A stretch of 49,179 nucleotides of DNA from Thermobifida cellulosilytica TB100 (GTDB lineage Bacteria; Actinomycetota; Actinomycetes; Streptosporangiales; Streptosporangiaceae). The notes beneath the pieces were generated by a model. That model made no database searches and was not told where the DNA came from. It worked only from the letters and a program-made list of their open reading frames with translations. This document shows, one piece after another, positions 16,018 through 24,692 of this stretch; position 1 is the first letter of the stretch, and every line of letters begins with the position of its first letter. The DNA is taken from positions 130,158 through 179,336 of the forward strand of contig NZ_KQ950185.1 of assembly GCF_001517975.1 (NCBI RefSeq), read 5' to 3'. A program made the translations under genes and the position numbers.

Positions 16018-18066
16018 TCAGGCCGAGCCCACCTTCCTGCCCTTGGCGTGCCAGATCGCGACCACCGACGGGCGGGGGAAGTCCCCGTCGGGCCAGGTGC
16101 TGGTGGGGTGCTCCAGGGTGCCGTTCTCGCCCGGGTGCTGGGGGGCGATGAAGACGGTCCGGTCGTCGGGGGTGATGCAGGGGCCGCAGCACTCGGCGCC
16201 GACCGGGACGGTGGCGAAGGTCCTGAGTTCGCCGCGGTGGCGTCCCTCGACCGGCATCACGTGCAGGGCGTCGTTGACGCCCAGGGTGCCCGGCTGGCCG
16301 TCGGTGGAGATCCACAGGTTGCCGGCGCGGTCGAAGGTGAGGTTGTCGGGGGAGGAGATCGCGGCGACCCTGGACTTGTCGTATCCGGCGTAGTAGGTGG
16401 CGGGGTCCTCGGGGTCGCCGCAGACGAGGACCACGGTCCAGGTGAAGGTGGTGGCGCCGGAGTCGTTGCGGTGCTCGGTGATCTCCAGGACGTGGCCGTG
16501 CCGGTTGGCGGCGCGCGGGTTGGCCTCGTCGGCCTGGCCGGGTTCGCGGGCGGAGTTGTTGGTGAGCGCGCAGTACACCTTGCCGGTGACCGGGCTGGCC
16601 TCGATGTCCTCGGGGCGGTCCATCTTGGTGGCGCCGACCCTGTCGGCGGCGAGCCGGGTGTGGACCAGGACCTCGGCGACGGTGAAGCCGTCGACGTAGC
16701 TGCGCTGGGCGTCGCACAGCGGGATCCATTCGCCGGTCCCGTCGAACGCGCCGTCCTCGGGCAGGGCGCCGGAGCCGTCGATCTGTTCGGCGGGGCTGTT
16801 GCCGGTGAACCGGGCGACGTAGAGGGTGCCCGAGTCGAGCAGGGTGTCGTTGTGGCGGCGCGCACCGGCGCGGTGCTTCTTGTCGCTGACGAACTTGTAG
16901 ATGTAGTCGAAACGCTCGTCGTCCCCCATGTAGACGGCGACCCGCTGGTCTTCGGTGAGCCGGACGGTGGCGGCCTCGTGCTTGAACCGGCCGAGCATGG
17001 TGCGCTTGCGCGGCTGGTGGTGGGGGTCGAACGGGTCGATCTCGACGATGTAGCCGAACCGGTTGGCCTCGTTGGGGTGTTTGGACAGGTCGAAGCGCTC
17101 GTCGACCCGGTCGAACCGGCGGTTGCCGCGGCGGGTGTCGCCGGAGGTGGCGATGCCGTAGCGTCGCAGGGCGGGTTTGGCCTCCTCCGGCGCGCCCTCG
17201 CCGCCCACGAAGTACTGGTTGAAGTTCTCCTCGGCGGTCAGCACGGTCCCCCAGGGGGTGGTGCCGCCGCTGCAGTTGTTGAGCATGCCCAGCACCCTGG
17301 TGCCGGAGGGGTCGGCCGCGGTGCGCAGCAGTGCGTGCCCTGCCGCGGGGCCGGTGAGCTTCATCGGGGTGGTCGCGGTGATGCGGCGGTTGTAGGGGCG
17401 CCGTCCCCTGGTGACCAGGCGCCACTCCCCGGCGTCGCCGGTCCGCTCGATCTCCACCACGGATCCGCCGTGCGCGGCCATGGCGATCCTGATCTGCTCC
17501 TCGTCGGCGTCCGAGCCGTCGGTGTAGCCGGCGAACATCAGGCTCTCGTTGGTGTACTCGTGGTTCACCCAGAGCAGGGCGCGCCGCGAGCCGATCGGGA
17601 AGAAGCCGACGTAGTCGCAGTTGTAGCCGAACTGCTTCTCCTGCGCCTCGGCGGTCTGGCGGGCGAAGTCGAACTCGGGGGCACCGGGGACGACCGGGTC
17701 GCCCCAGCGCACGACGACGCGGTGGCGGTATCCGGAGGGCACGGTGACCCGGTCGTCGGCGTTGGGCTGCACCGGGGTGAACTCCAGCCGGGGGCCTGCG
17801 TGGCGGCCGCCGTTGCCGGGCCCGGCGGCCGCCGGTGCGGCGCCGCCCACCGCCAGGGCGGCGACCGCGGCGCCGACCGCGCCGGAGCGCAGCATTCCGC
17901 GCCGGGACAGCAGGCCGGCGTAGACGTCTCCGAAGTAGGCGTTGTCGCTGGTGTTGGGGGCCTCGTGGTAGCAGGCGTCACCGCAGCGGAACCGGCAGGT
18001 CGCCCGGGCCCGTCCTCCGGCGGGGCCGACGACCGGCAGCGGTCGGCGGGAGGCGGTTTCGGTCAC
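16018..18066 (-). CDS. phoX: PhoX-family alkaline phosphatase (DUF839), Tat-exported
   Basis: Predicted extracellular calcium-dependent phosphatase that releases phosphate from organic esters under starvation. The 682-aa protein has the actinobacterial Cys-rich leader CRFRCGDACYHEAPNTSDNA, then a twin-arginine signal, SRRGML plus a hydrophobic stretch (~54-85), and then the DUF839 propeller. Typical stretches include LLWVNHEYTNESLMFAGYTD, GMLNNCSGGTTPWGTVLTAE-ENF and CCGPCITPDD. The GTG at 18066 has AGGAGG five bases upstream, which settles the start. A direct repeat like a PHO box lies about 130 bases before it. Phosphatase activity is inferred from the family. Confidence 0.92.
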   Translation of the reverse strand: MTETASRRPLPVVGPAGGRARATCRFRCGDACYHEAPNTSDNAYFGDVYAGLLSRRGMLRSGAVGAAVAALAVGGAAPAAAGPGNGGRHAGPRLEFTPVQPNADDRVTVPSGYRHRVVVRWGDPVVPGAPEFDFARQTAEAQEKQFGYNCDYVGFFPIGSRRALLWVNHEYTNESLMFAGYTDGSDADEEQIRIAMAAHGGSVVEIERTGDAGEWRLVTRGRRPYNRRITATTPMKLTGPAAGHALLRTAADPSGTRVLGMLNNCSGGTTPWGTVLTAEENFNQYFVGGEGAPEEAKPALRRYGIATSGDTRRGNRRFDRVDERFDLSKHPNEANRFGYIVEIDPFDPHHQPRKRTMLGRFKHEAATVRLTEDQRVAVYMGDDERFDYIYKFVSDKKHRAGARRHNDTLLDSGTLYVARFTGNSPAEQIDGSGALPEDGAFDGTGEWIPLCDAQRSYVDGFTVAEVLVHTRLAADRVGATKMDRPEDIEASPVTGKVYCALTNNSAREPGQADEANPRAANRHGHVLEITEHRNDSGATTFTWTVVLVCGDPEDPATYYAGYDKSRVAAISSPDNLTFDRAGNLWISTDGQPGTLGVNDALHVMPVEGRHRGELRTFATVPVGAECCGPCITPDDRTVFIAPQHPGENGTLEHPTSTWPDGDFPRPSVVAIWHAKGRKVGSA

Positions 18067-18194
18067 GTGTCCTCCTGGTCGGGTGCACGAGGTGTCCTGT
18101 GCCACCGCACCGACGCCGGGCCTCTGCGGGACGACAGGCCGTCGGCGCGTGGCGGACCGTCGAACCCTCCCCACGGTTTCGGAAATGCCGGTCG

Positions 18195-18216
18195 GGACCG
18201 TGAACACGCCGTGAAC
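18195..18216 (-). promoter_or_regulatory. PHO-box-like direct repeat upstream of phoX
   Basis: Read on the minus strand, two abutting 11-base units occur: GTTCACGGCGT (18216-18206) and GTTCACGGTCC (18205-18195). They match the unit length and GTTCAC core of PhoP-binding direct repeats described in Streptomyces. The site is in front of a PhoX gene, as expected for phosphate-starvation control. No further units are evident on either side. Confidence 0.65.
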
Positions 18217-18567
18217 TCCGCCGCAATTCGGCGTCACCGGTTGCGGCGGGCGTCAGGAGTCGCGCGGGCGGGGTGCAGCTCGCCCGCTATCGATTGATCA
18301 TCACGTTTTGTTGCGCCTGATTCTCTTTTGGTACACCCCACCTGGCTCATCGGCGATTGCCGCCCGTATTCTTTTCGGTGGAGAAAAGTCCATAACGCCA
18401 CGACGCTCACCCGTAACCCCGCGGGACCGTTTTCCTGGGCTGACCACGCTCGCGCCGTGACCCTGCCGGGCATGGACGGACCCCCATCGTGGTGTCGGCC
18501 GAACAGGGCGGTCCACGCGGCCCTACCGACGGCATGGCCCCCTCCCATGTCCCTGGGGAGTGATCAC
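18217..18567. other. Intergenic stretch between the PHO box and the RsbW-like gene
   Basis: No supported gene. The + strand frame of the downstream gene is open through here, but its composition (Trp, Pro and His in no pattern) does not look coding. It has a small AT-rich patch at 18288-18330 that could hold a promoter; no clear -10/-35 pair is seen. Confidence 0.45.
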
Positions 18568-19119
18568 ATGACCGATCTGCCGACAGCGCAGTCCTCGACC
18601 CGGCCGCCTGCCTTGGTCCCCCGCCAACGTACCGGTCCTGTTTTCCACCTGTCCTCCGAAGCACCGGCGAAGCCCATGCACGAGCGTTCTTTTCCCCACC
18701 CCGAGGCACGCGGTATCCCCGCCCGACGCCGCTTCCCCGGTCTGGCCAACCAGATCAGGCACGCCCGCCGTTTCGTGGCGCGTCAGCTCGGCGACTGTCC
18801 CGAACTCGCCACCGCCACCCTGTTGACCAGTGAGATCGCCACGAACGCGGTGACCCACAGCTCCTCGGGCGCCCCCGGGGGCAAGTTCGAGGTGGTGGTC
18901 TACACCGCCGCGGGCTGGACCCGGGTGGAGGTCCGGGACCTGGGCAGCCCGGAGCTGCCCCGCCCCCAGCACCGCGACCCCTACGACGTCAGCGAGCACG
19001 GGCGGGGGCTGGACCTGGTGGAGGCGCTGGCGGCCAAGTGGGGGGTGGACGCCCGCGCGGACGGCCTGGGGCGGACGGTCTGGTTCGAGCTGGTCTGGGA
19101 CCCCGCGTCAGACTCCTGA
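18568..19119 (+). CDS. RsbW-like ATP-binding protein (HATPase_c_2)
   Basis: A predicted 183-aa anti-sigma-factor-like serine kinase or regulatory ATPase. It has a variable Pro-rich N-terminus (~1-50), then a GHKL fold: FPGLANQIRHARRFVARQL, the N-box LLTSEIATNAVTHSSSGAPG, the G-box VEVRDLGSPELP and the lid SEHGRGLDLVEALAAKWGV. The ATG at 18568 follows GGGGAG at a good distance; an ATG at 18547 would add seven residues. No partner sigma or anti-anti-sigma gene is adjacent, as is usual for the many such paralogues in actinobacteria. A second member of this family is at 31958. Confidence 0.85.
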   Translation: MTDLPTAQSSTRPPALVPRQRTGPVFHLSSEAPAKPMHERSFPHPEARGIPARRRFPGLANQIRHARRFVARQLGDCPELATATLLTSEIATNAVTHSSSGAPGGKFEVVVYTAAGWTRVEVRDLGSPELPRPQHRDPYDVSEHGRGLDLVEALAAKWGVDARADGLGRTVWFELVWDPASDS

Positions 19120-19347
19120 GGAGCCTCCCGCGGGACGGCTGCTCTCCGCCGCTGGCTGCGGCACGACCGAAGGCAGCGCGGCGCGGCAGGTCTCGGTGCC
19201 CGTCCGGGACTCGACGGGGGTGTGGAGGGTGTCGGGCAGGCGGTACTTCTCGTAGAGGCGGCGGGCGTAGTCCTTGGCCTCCTGGGAGGGCTCCGCGCCG
19301 AGTTCTTCGCGGACGAGTTCGTCGAGATCGGTGTTGCTGGTTCCCAT
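19108..19347 (-). CDS. Small hydrophilic hypothetical protein
   Basis: A possible 79-aa protein with a helical, charged N-terminal half (DLDELVREELGAEP, then YARRLYEKYRLPDTL) and a disordered Ser/Pro C-terminus. The ATG at 19347 has only a distant GGAGGG. The frame overlaps the end of the RsbW-like gene by 12 bases on the other strand. No family is recognised. The amphipathic N-terminal half looks like real protein, but the C-terminal half does not add support. Confidence 0.5.
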   Translation of the reverse strand: MGTSNTDLDELVREELGAEPSQEAKDYARRLYEKYRLPDTLHTPVESRTGTETCRAALPSVVPQPAAESSRPAGGSSGV

Positions 19348-19465
19348 GGGGCGAAAGCTTGCCCTCCGTAACCCGCTTTTCACAAGTCAGTTCATCAACT
19401 CAACGCATCATTAATCTTACGGAGAGTGACCGAAAACTGGTCCGGGTGATTCCCGGCATGACGAA

Positions 19466-19491
19466 GGGGCCGCCGCGTGCGCGGCGGCCCC
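19466..19491 (-). terminator. Terminator of the RND transporter gene
   Basis: GGGGCCGCCGCG and its exact complement CGCGGCGGCCCC form a 12-bp stem with a two-base centre, 35 bases past the stop of the minus-strand transporter gene. On that strand a short TTCGTC tract follows. Stem strength and position make it a likely terminator. Confidence 0.65.
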
Positions 19492-19526
19492 GGTCGGTCG
19501 CGGCCGCTCAGGACCGCACCCGTTGA

Positions 19527-22500
19527 TCAGCTCGCGGCGTCCTCCTTGGCCTCCTCCCGGGCGACCGCCGTCTGTCCCGCCTCGGCGCGGGCCGCGGCGA
19601 GCGCGGCCTCCCGCTTGGCGGCGCGACGCGCCTCCCTGCGCTCCTTGGCCGCCTCGGTCATGGTGTAGAGCACCGGGACCAGGACGAGGGTGAGCAGGGT
19701 GGAGCTGACCAGGCCGCCGATGACCACGATCGCCAGCGGCTGGGAGATGAACGCTCCGCCGCCGGTGATGCCCAGGGCCATGGGCGTGAGCGCGCCGATG
19801 GTGGCCAGCGCGGTCATGAGAACCGGCCGCAGACGGTGCCGGGAGCCCTCGACGACGGCCTCGCGCAGCTCCATGCCCTCCTCGCGGTACTGGTTCACCA
19901 GGTCGATGAGCACGATCGCGTTGGTGACCACGATGCCGATCAGCATCAGCATGCCGATGAGGGCGGGCAGGCTCAGCGGGATGCCGGTCACCAGGAGCAG
20001 GCCCAGCGCACCGGTGGCGGCGAACGGGATGGAGACGAGCAGCACCAGCGGCTGGCGCAGGCTCTTGAAGGTGGCCACCATGATCAGGTAGACGATCACG
20101 ACGGCGACCAGCATGGCGATCCCCATCTGGGCGAACGCCTCGTTCTGGTCCTCGCTGACCCCGCCGATGGTCGCGGTGGCGCCCTCGGGCAGGTCGAGCT
20201 CCTCCAGCGCCAGGTACAGGTCGCTGGTGACCCGGCCGAGGTCGTCGGCGGTGGGGGTGGCGGTGACGGTCGCGCTGCGGAACCCGTCGCTGCGGCTCAG
20301 CTCGGGCGCCTGGAGGACCTCCTCCACCTCGGCGACCTTGGAGAGCTTGACCTCCTTGCCGGAGGGGGTGGTGATCTTCAGGTTCTCCAGCGCCTCGACG
20401 TCGGCGGGCCGGTCGTCCACGCGCAGCACCATGTCGTACTGGACGTCCTCGATGGTCGCGGTGCCGACGGTGGTGCCCTGGAAGGCCGCGGTCACGGCCT
20501 GGCCGACCTGGGCCTCGGTGAGCCCTTCCTCGGCGGCCTTCTCGCCGTCGACGCGGACCTCGAAGGCGGGCTGGGTGGCGGCGAGGCTGCTCTGCACGTC
20601 GGCCGCGCCGGGGATGTCGCGGAGGGTCTCCTCGACCAGCCCGGTGGCCTCGGTGAGGGTGTCGGGGTCGTCGGCCCGGACCACCACCTCCAGGGCGGAG
20701 CCGAAGCCGCTGGCAGCGTCGATGCGCGCCTCGGCCTCGGTGTCGATCTCCTCCAGGATCTCCCGGAGCTCCTCCCGGTAGGCGGCCTGGTCGCCGTCGG
20801 GGTCGGTGGTGATGGTGTAGGTGATGGAGCTGGCGCCGCCGCCGAACATGGCGGTCAGCATGTCGCCGCTGCCGAAGGTCGCCTGGTAGGACTCGATCCA
20901 GGCGACTTTCTCCAACTCCTCCTCGACCTTGGCGGCCTCGGCGTCGGCGGCCTCCAGGGAGGTGCCGACCGGCAGCTCCTGGACCACGCTGACGGTGTTC
21001 TGCCCCTGGTCCTCGATGAAGTTCGTCTTGATGTAGGGGGTCATCGCGAAGGTGCCGACGAGGATCACGACGGCGGCCAGGAGGGTGACCCACCGGTGGC
21101 GGGTGGCCCAGCGGATCACCGGCAGGTATCCGCGCTGCAACGGGGAGCGCAGTTCGCGCTGGTACTCCTCGGCCTTGACGCGCTCCACCTCCTCGGGCGG
21201 AACGACCCTGGGCTTCATGAACCAGTAGGCCAGCACCGGGATGATCGTGAGGGACACCAGCAGCGAGGCGGCGAGCGCGATGCTGACGGTCACCGCGAAC
21301 GGCCGGAACAGCTCGCCCACCTGGCCGCCGACGAACCCGACCGGCAGGAACACGGCGATGGTGGTCAGCGTGGCCGAGGTGATGGCCAGCGCCACCTCGC
21401 GCACGCCGGTGAACACGGCGGTGTACTTCTCCTCGCCGTAGCCCAGGTGCCGCTTGATGTTCTCCAGGACCACGATGGAGTCGTCGACCACGCGTCCCAC
21501 GGCCACCGTCAGCCCGCCCAGGGTGAGCAGGTTGAGGGTGTAGTCGAAGGCCCACATGCCCAGGATCGCGATGAGCAGGGAGACCGGGATGGACACCGCG
21601 GTGACGACGGTGGAGCGGACCGACAGCAGGAAGACCAGGATGACGAGGACGGCGAAGCCGAGGCCCAGCAGCCCCTCCTCGGCCATGGCGACGATGGAGT
21701 CGTTGATGTAGGGGGCCTGGTCGAACACCACGGTGATGTTGGTGTCCTCGCCCAGTTGGTCCTCCAGTTCGGCGACCCGCGCCTGGACCTGCTCGGAGAC
21801 CTCGACGGTGTTGCCGTCGGGGGTCTTGGTCACCATGACGCCGAGGCTGGGCTCGCCGTTGGTGCGGGTGATGCTGCTGGCCTCGTCCATGACGAGTTCG
21901 ACGTCGGCGACCTCGGAGAGCTTGACCGGGTCGGGGGTCCGGGCGCCGGGCATGCCGGGCAGCGCCGCGGCGGCGGCTCCGCTGGGGGTCAGCCAGATGT
22001 TCTCGATCTCCTCGACCGACTCCAGGCGTCCGCCGGTGGTCACGGTGAGGGTGCGGTCGTCCTCGGTGATCTGGCCGCCGGGCAGCAGTCGGCCGCTGGC
22101 CTGCAACGCGTTGGTGAGGTCGGCGACGGTGTAGCCGGCGTCCTCCAGTTCGTCCTCGTCGGGGGTGATGACGACGTTGGACTCACGCACGCCGGTGACC
22201 TGGACGGCCCGGACCCCCTCGATGGACTCCAGTTCGGGGACGAGCAGCTCCTCGATGGGCTCGGCGAGCTTCTGGGCCTTCTCGTCGTCGCCGGTTCCGA
22301 CGGCCAGCATGACGACGGGGATGTCGTCCGTGCCGAACGCCATGACGTAGGGGTCGACGTCCTCGGGGAGCATCGGCTCGACCTGGTCCACGGCCTGCTG
22401 GATGGCGCGGACGGCGTCGTCGGTGGAGTCGCCGTAGTCGAACTCGGCGATGACCTGGGCGGAACCGGTGCTGGAGGTGGAGGTGTAGCCGGTCACCCCC

Positions 22501-22727
22501 GGGACGCCCTTGACGGCCTGTTCCAGCACCTCGGTGACCGCGGTCTCCATGACCTGCGGCGAGGCCCCCTGGTACTGGGCGCCGACCACGGCCATGGGGA
22601 TGTCGAACGACGGCATGAGTTCGCGCTTCATCGACCCTGCCGTGATCGCACCGAAGACGAGTGCGCTGAGTGTGATCAGCAGGATCAGCGCCCGGTTGCC
22701 GAGGCTGAGCCTGGCCAGTTTGGACAT
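19527..22727 (-). CDS. RND (AcrB/HAE1-like) efflux transporter
   Basis: A 1066-aa proton-driven membrane exporter of the AcrB superfamily, resembling SwrC-type single-component transporters of Gram-positive bacteria. It has the first helix (~11-30) and the porter loop with [21 protein letters not shown] helix block follows with [17 protein letters not shown] (acidic pair near residue 410) and [21 protein letters not shown] second loop and a final helix block with [20 protein letters not shown] and [19 protein letters not shown] complete it. The C-terminus is a charged Ala/Glu/Arg tail. No membrane-fusion or outer-channel gene is near. It is divergent from a MarR gene, the probable regulator. 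Confidence 0.92.
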   Translation of the reverse strand: MSKLARLSLGNRALILLITLSALVFGAITAGSMKRELMPSFDIPMAVVGAQYQGASPQVMETAVTEVLEQAVKGVPGVTGYTSTSSTGSAQVIAEFDYGDSTDDAVRAIQQAVDQVEPMLPEDVDPYVMAFGTDDIPVVMLAVGTGDDEKAQKLAEPIEELLVPELESIEGVRAVQVTGVRESNVVITPDEDELEDAGYTVADLTNALQASGRLLPGGQITEDDRTLTVTTGGRLESVEEIENIWLTPSGAAAAALPGMPGARTPDPVKLSEVADVELVMDEASSITRTNGEPSLGVMVTKTPDGNTVEVSEQVQARVAELEDQLGEDTNITVVFDQAPYINDSIVAMAEEGLLGLGFAVLVILVFLLSVRSTVVTAVSIPVSLLIAILGMWAFDYTLNLLTLGGLTVAVGRVVDDSIVVLENIKRHLGYGEEKYTAVFTGVREVALAITSATLTTIAVFLPVGFVGGQVGELFRPFAVTVSIALAASLLVSLTIIPVLAYWFMKPRVVPPEEVERVKAEEYQRELRSPLQRGYLPVIRWATRHRWVTLLAAVVILVGTFAMTPYIKTNFIEDQGQNTVSVVQELPVGTSLEAADAEAAKVEEELEKVAWIESYQATFGSGDMLTAMFGGGASSITYTITTDPDGDQAAYREELREILEEIDTEAEARIDAASGFGSALEVVVRADDPDTLTEATGLVEETLRDIPGAADVQSSLAATQPAFEVRVDGEKAAEEGLTEAQVGQAVTAAFQGTTVGTATIEDVQYDMVLRVDDRPADVEALENLKITTPSGKEVKLSKVAEVEEVLQAPELSRSDGFRSATVTATPTADDLGRVTSDLYLALEELDLPEGATATIGGVSEDQNEAFAQMGIAMLVAVVIVYLIMVATFKSLRQPLVLLVSIPFAATGALGLLLVTGIPLSLPALIGMLMLIGIVVTNAIVLIDLVNQYREEGMELREAVVEGSRHRLRPVLMTALATIGALTPMALGITGGGAFISQPLAIVVIGGLVSSTLLTLVLVPVLYTMTEAAKERREARRAAKREAALAAARAEAGQTAVAREEAKEDAAS

Positions 22728-22742
22728 GGGTAAAGGCTCCTC

Positions 22743-22755
22743 AACCAGAATGGTT
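22743..22755. promoter_or_regulatory. Palindrome next to the RND start
   Basis: AACCA-GAA-TGGTT, a perfect 5-bp inverted repeat, lies 16 bases before the RND start codon. It could be an operator half-way into the leader, or a small hairpin that affects translation. Confidence 0.35.
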
Positions 22756-22867
22756 CACGTCAGAGTTGGGCACCGCGTGATGAGCGGTCGCGTCTGGTCC
22801 GGCCAGCGCCGCTACAGGAAGGCCATACGGGTGTTCAGCCGGGCACGCGTCCCCACGATACTTCGCA

Positions 22868-22887
22868 TGGCATTGAAGATCATGCCA
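22868..22887. promoter_or_regulatory. Candidate MarR operator 1
   Basis: TGGCAT-N8-ATGCCA is a perfect 6-bp inverted repeat in the 229-base region between the divergent RND and MarR genes. Its 20-bp span suits a MarR dimer. The identity of the binding protein is inferred. Confidence 0.45.
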
Positions 22888-22918
22888 GAGTGATACAAAT
22901 CAGGGACATATCAGGGAA

Positions 22919-22935
22919 TGATCGGTTATCGATCA
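22919..22935. promoter_or_regulatory. Candidate MarR operator 2
   Basis: TGATCG-GTTAT-CGATCA is a perfect 6-bp inverted repeat, 21 bases before the MarR start codon. It is well placed for autoregulation of the marR gene. Confidence 0.5.
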
Positions 22936-22956
22936 GGGCGGGGAGCGGGAACCGGG

Positions 22957-23442
22957 ATGGACAGCGACACGTCTGATGCCAAATGCGAGTTGATCGAGCG
23001 CCTGCGGGACCTGGAAGTACGCCAGCTCAGGCTGTTCGTACGGGACCGCTCGTTGCCGCTGCTGAGCACCACGCTGACCATCCAGCAGCTCAAGGTCCTG
23101 GTGGCGCTGGCCGTCGACGGCAACACACCCACCCACGAACTGGCCGAGCGGATCGGTGTGAGTGTTGCCACACTCACCGGCATCGTGGACCGGCTGTCGG
23201 CGCGTTCGCTCGTCCTGCGCCGGGAGGACCCCGCGGACCGGCGGGTGCGCCGGGTCGACCTGACGGAGAAGGGGCGCGCCCTCATCGACGACATGTGGGG
23301 GACGAGCCGCGAGCGCACCCTGGCGGCACTGCGCTCCCTGGACGTGGAGACCCTGCGCGGCCTGGTCCGCGGGGTGGAGGCGGTGTACCAGGCGCTGCTC
23401 GACTCCTCCCGCACCGCTCCGGCCCGCGCGGAGGAGAGGTGA
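22957..23442 (+). CDS. MarR-family transcriptional regulator
   Basis: A 161-aa winged-helix repressor. The core has LTIQQLKVLVALAVDGNTP, a recognition helix in RIGVSVATLTGIVDRLSARS, and a wing, LRREDPADRRVRRVDLTEKG, all standard for MarR. The ATG at 22957 is chosen since it starts a normal-length MarR; the in-frame ATG at 22918 would lie inside palindrome 22919-22935. It is divergent from the RND exporter and overlaps the FhuF-like gene by GTGA. It probably represses both directions, with relief by a ligand of the exporter. No ligand can be read from sequence. Confidence 0.9.
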   Translation: MDSDTSDAKCELIERLRDLEVRQLRLFVRDRSLPLLSTTLTIQQLKVLVALAVDGNTPTHELAERIGVSVATLTGIVDRLSARSLVLRREDPADRRVRRVDLTEKGRALIDDMWGTSRERTLAALRSLDVETLRGLVRGVEAVYQALLDSSRTAPARAEER

Positions 23443-24221
23443 CGCCGCCGACCGCCCCCGAGCGGCTCCCGGACGACCGGCAGGTGTTCGGGGCGCTGGC
23501 CGCCCTGGGCGGCTACTTCGACCTGCGTCCCGTCGACGGCGACGCGCCCGCGGGGCTGCGCTCCTTCGCGGAGCTGTACGAGGACCCCGGCGTGCTGGAC
23601 GCCCGCGTCGCGTGGCTGACGGCCCGGTACGGACCGGTCGAGCCGCGGGTGGCGGCCTCGGTGACCCATCTGGGCTTCGCGGCCCGCCTGGTCTCCCCGG
23701 CCCTGGCCGCGGCCTGCGCGGGGGCGGTGCTGGAGGCGTCCCCGGCCTCGCTGCTGTGGCTGGAGGGCTCCGAACGGGTGACCTCGTGGCTGCGCGGCCC
23801 CCGCCGCGCCGCGGCCGCACCGGACGACGCCGACGAGGTCGCCGAGGCGCTGTGGGAGCCGCTGGTCGAGCGCCACCTGGCCCGGCTCGGCGCCGCGGTG
23901 CGCGGTCGGCTCCGGGTCTCGGAGCGGCTGCTGTGGGGCAACGTCGCCGCCGCGGTCGGGGGCGCGGTGATGATGGTCTCACTGCAACGCCCCGAGTGGG
24001 CCGACCGCGCCGCGGCGGTCGCCGCCGCGCTCCTGCGGCGGCCGCCGCTGGCCGGGCTGGGCGAGGTGGTCCGGCCCGACGCCGACCGGCCGCACCGGTT
24101 CTTCGTGCGCCGGTCCTGCTGCCTGTACTACCGGGTGCCGGGCGGCGGCAAGTGCGGGGACTGCGCGCTGCTGGACGAGGGCGCCCGGGCGCGCCAGTGG
24201 CGGGAGGCCATGTCCGGCTGA
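23439..24221 (+). CDS. FhuF-like (2Fe-2S) protein, putative ferric-siderophore reductase
   Basis: A 260-aa protein with an Ala-rich helical body and the C-terminal motif RRSCCLYYRVPGGGKCGDC (CC-x10-C-x2-C). This motif binds the 2Fe-2S cluster in FhuF-type ferric reductases, which free iron from siderophores in the cytoplasm. The GTG start overlaps the marR stop as GTGA, so the two are coupled. No siderophore uptake genes are near; the pairing with marR and an RND exporter is unusual and hints that the RND pump could move a siderophore. That is inference; the Fe-S motif is seen. Confidence 0.85.
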   Translation: MTPPTAPERLPDDRQVFGALAALGGYFDLRPVDGDAPAGLRSFAELYEDPGVLDARVAWLTARYGPVEPRVAASVTHLGFAARLVSPALAAACAGAVLEASPASLLWLEGSERVTSWLRGPRRAAAAPDDADEVAEALWEPLVERHLARLGAAVRGRLRVSERLLWGNVAAAVGGAVMMVSLQRPEWADRAAAVAAALLRRPPLAGLGEVVRPDADRPHRFFVRRSCCLYYRVPGGGKCGDCALLDEGARARQWREAMSG

Positions 24222-24248
24222 CCGGCGGCGGATACCGCTCGCCGGGGC

Positions 24249-24587
24249 TCAGTCGACCGTCACCGGGAGGTTCTCGCCCGGCGGGGTGTGCTCCACCGCC
24301 GTTCCCCACACCACGTGCAGCAGGTCCTCCAGGGCGTGCCGCAGCGAGTCGTCCACCAGGGAGTAGCGGGTCTGCCGCCCCTGGGCCACGGTGCGCACCA
24401 GACCGCACTCGCGCAGGCAGGCCAGGTGGTTGGAGACGTTCTGCCGGGTCAGTCCCAGTTGGTCGGCGAGCCGTGCGGGGTAGGCGGGGCCGTCCAGCAG
24501 GGCCAGCAGCAGGCGGCACCGGGTGGGGTCGGCGAGCGCCCGGCCCAGGCGCTGGATCGCGGCGAAGCGCTGGTCGGGGGTCAACAT
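24249..24587 (-). CDS. ArsR/SmtB-family metal sensor, CmtR-like
   Basis: A 112-aa winged-helix repressor. The run RLGRALADPTRCRLLLALLD and the recognition region LGLTRQNVSNHLACLRECGL closely resemble CmtR, the Cd/Pb sensor of mycobacteria. By my alignment from memory, Cys57 and Cys61 (in HLACLRECG) are kept. The third CmtR ligand, Cys102, is absent: the tail reads GTAVEHTPPGENLPVTVD. The metal may therefore differ (zinc with His/Glu help is possible). The ATG at 24587 starts the family-like MLTPDQRFA. It is divergent from a CDF metal exporter, the expected target. Confidence 0.92.
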   Translation of the reverse strand: MLTPDQRFAAIQRLGRALADPTRCRLLLALLDGPAYPARLADQLGLTRQNVSNHLACLRECGLVRTVAQGRQTRYSLVDDSLRHALEDLLHVVWGTAVEHTPPGENLPVTVD

Positions 24588-24596
24588 GATTATCAC

Positions 24597-24641
24597 TTTA
24601 CACTGTTTGCTGTATAGACAGCCTTCGCTGTATAAACAGTG
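24597..24641. promoter_or_regulatory. Operator-promoter region between the metal sensor and CDF exporter
   Basis: Two 12-base near-identical direct repeats, CTGTATAGACAG (24610-24621) and CTGTATAAACAG (24628-24639), lie 18 bases apart. An outer inverted repeat CACTGTTT (24601-24608) / AAACAGTG (24634-24641) encloses them. TTGCTG (24607-24612) and TATAAA (24631-24636), 18 bases apart, can serve as a + strand promoter for the exporter, so the sensor would sit on it. The repeats are seen; binding by the CmtR-like protein is inferred. Confidence 0.6.
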
Positions 24642-24692
24642 GTGACTGAACCATCGGTGCCCGACCGGCGCCGGGCCGGAACGGGAGGGAGC

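Noticed and set aside
14803-18297. Very long + strand open frame opposite the reductase and phoX genes
   Set aside because: It mirrors two well-supported minus-strand genes; long antisense frames are common in GC-rich DNA and its translation has only Gly/Val/Asp-rich low-complexity sequence.
19836-22733. Long + strand open frame opposite the RND transporter
   Set aside because: It is a shadow of the transporter codons, rich in Gly, Asp, His and Gln, with no recognisable domain.
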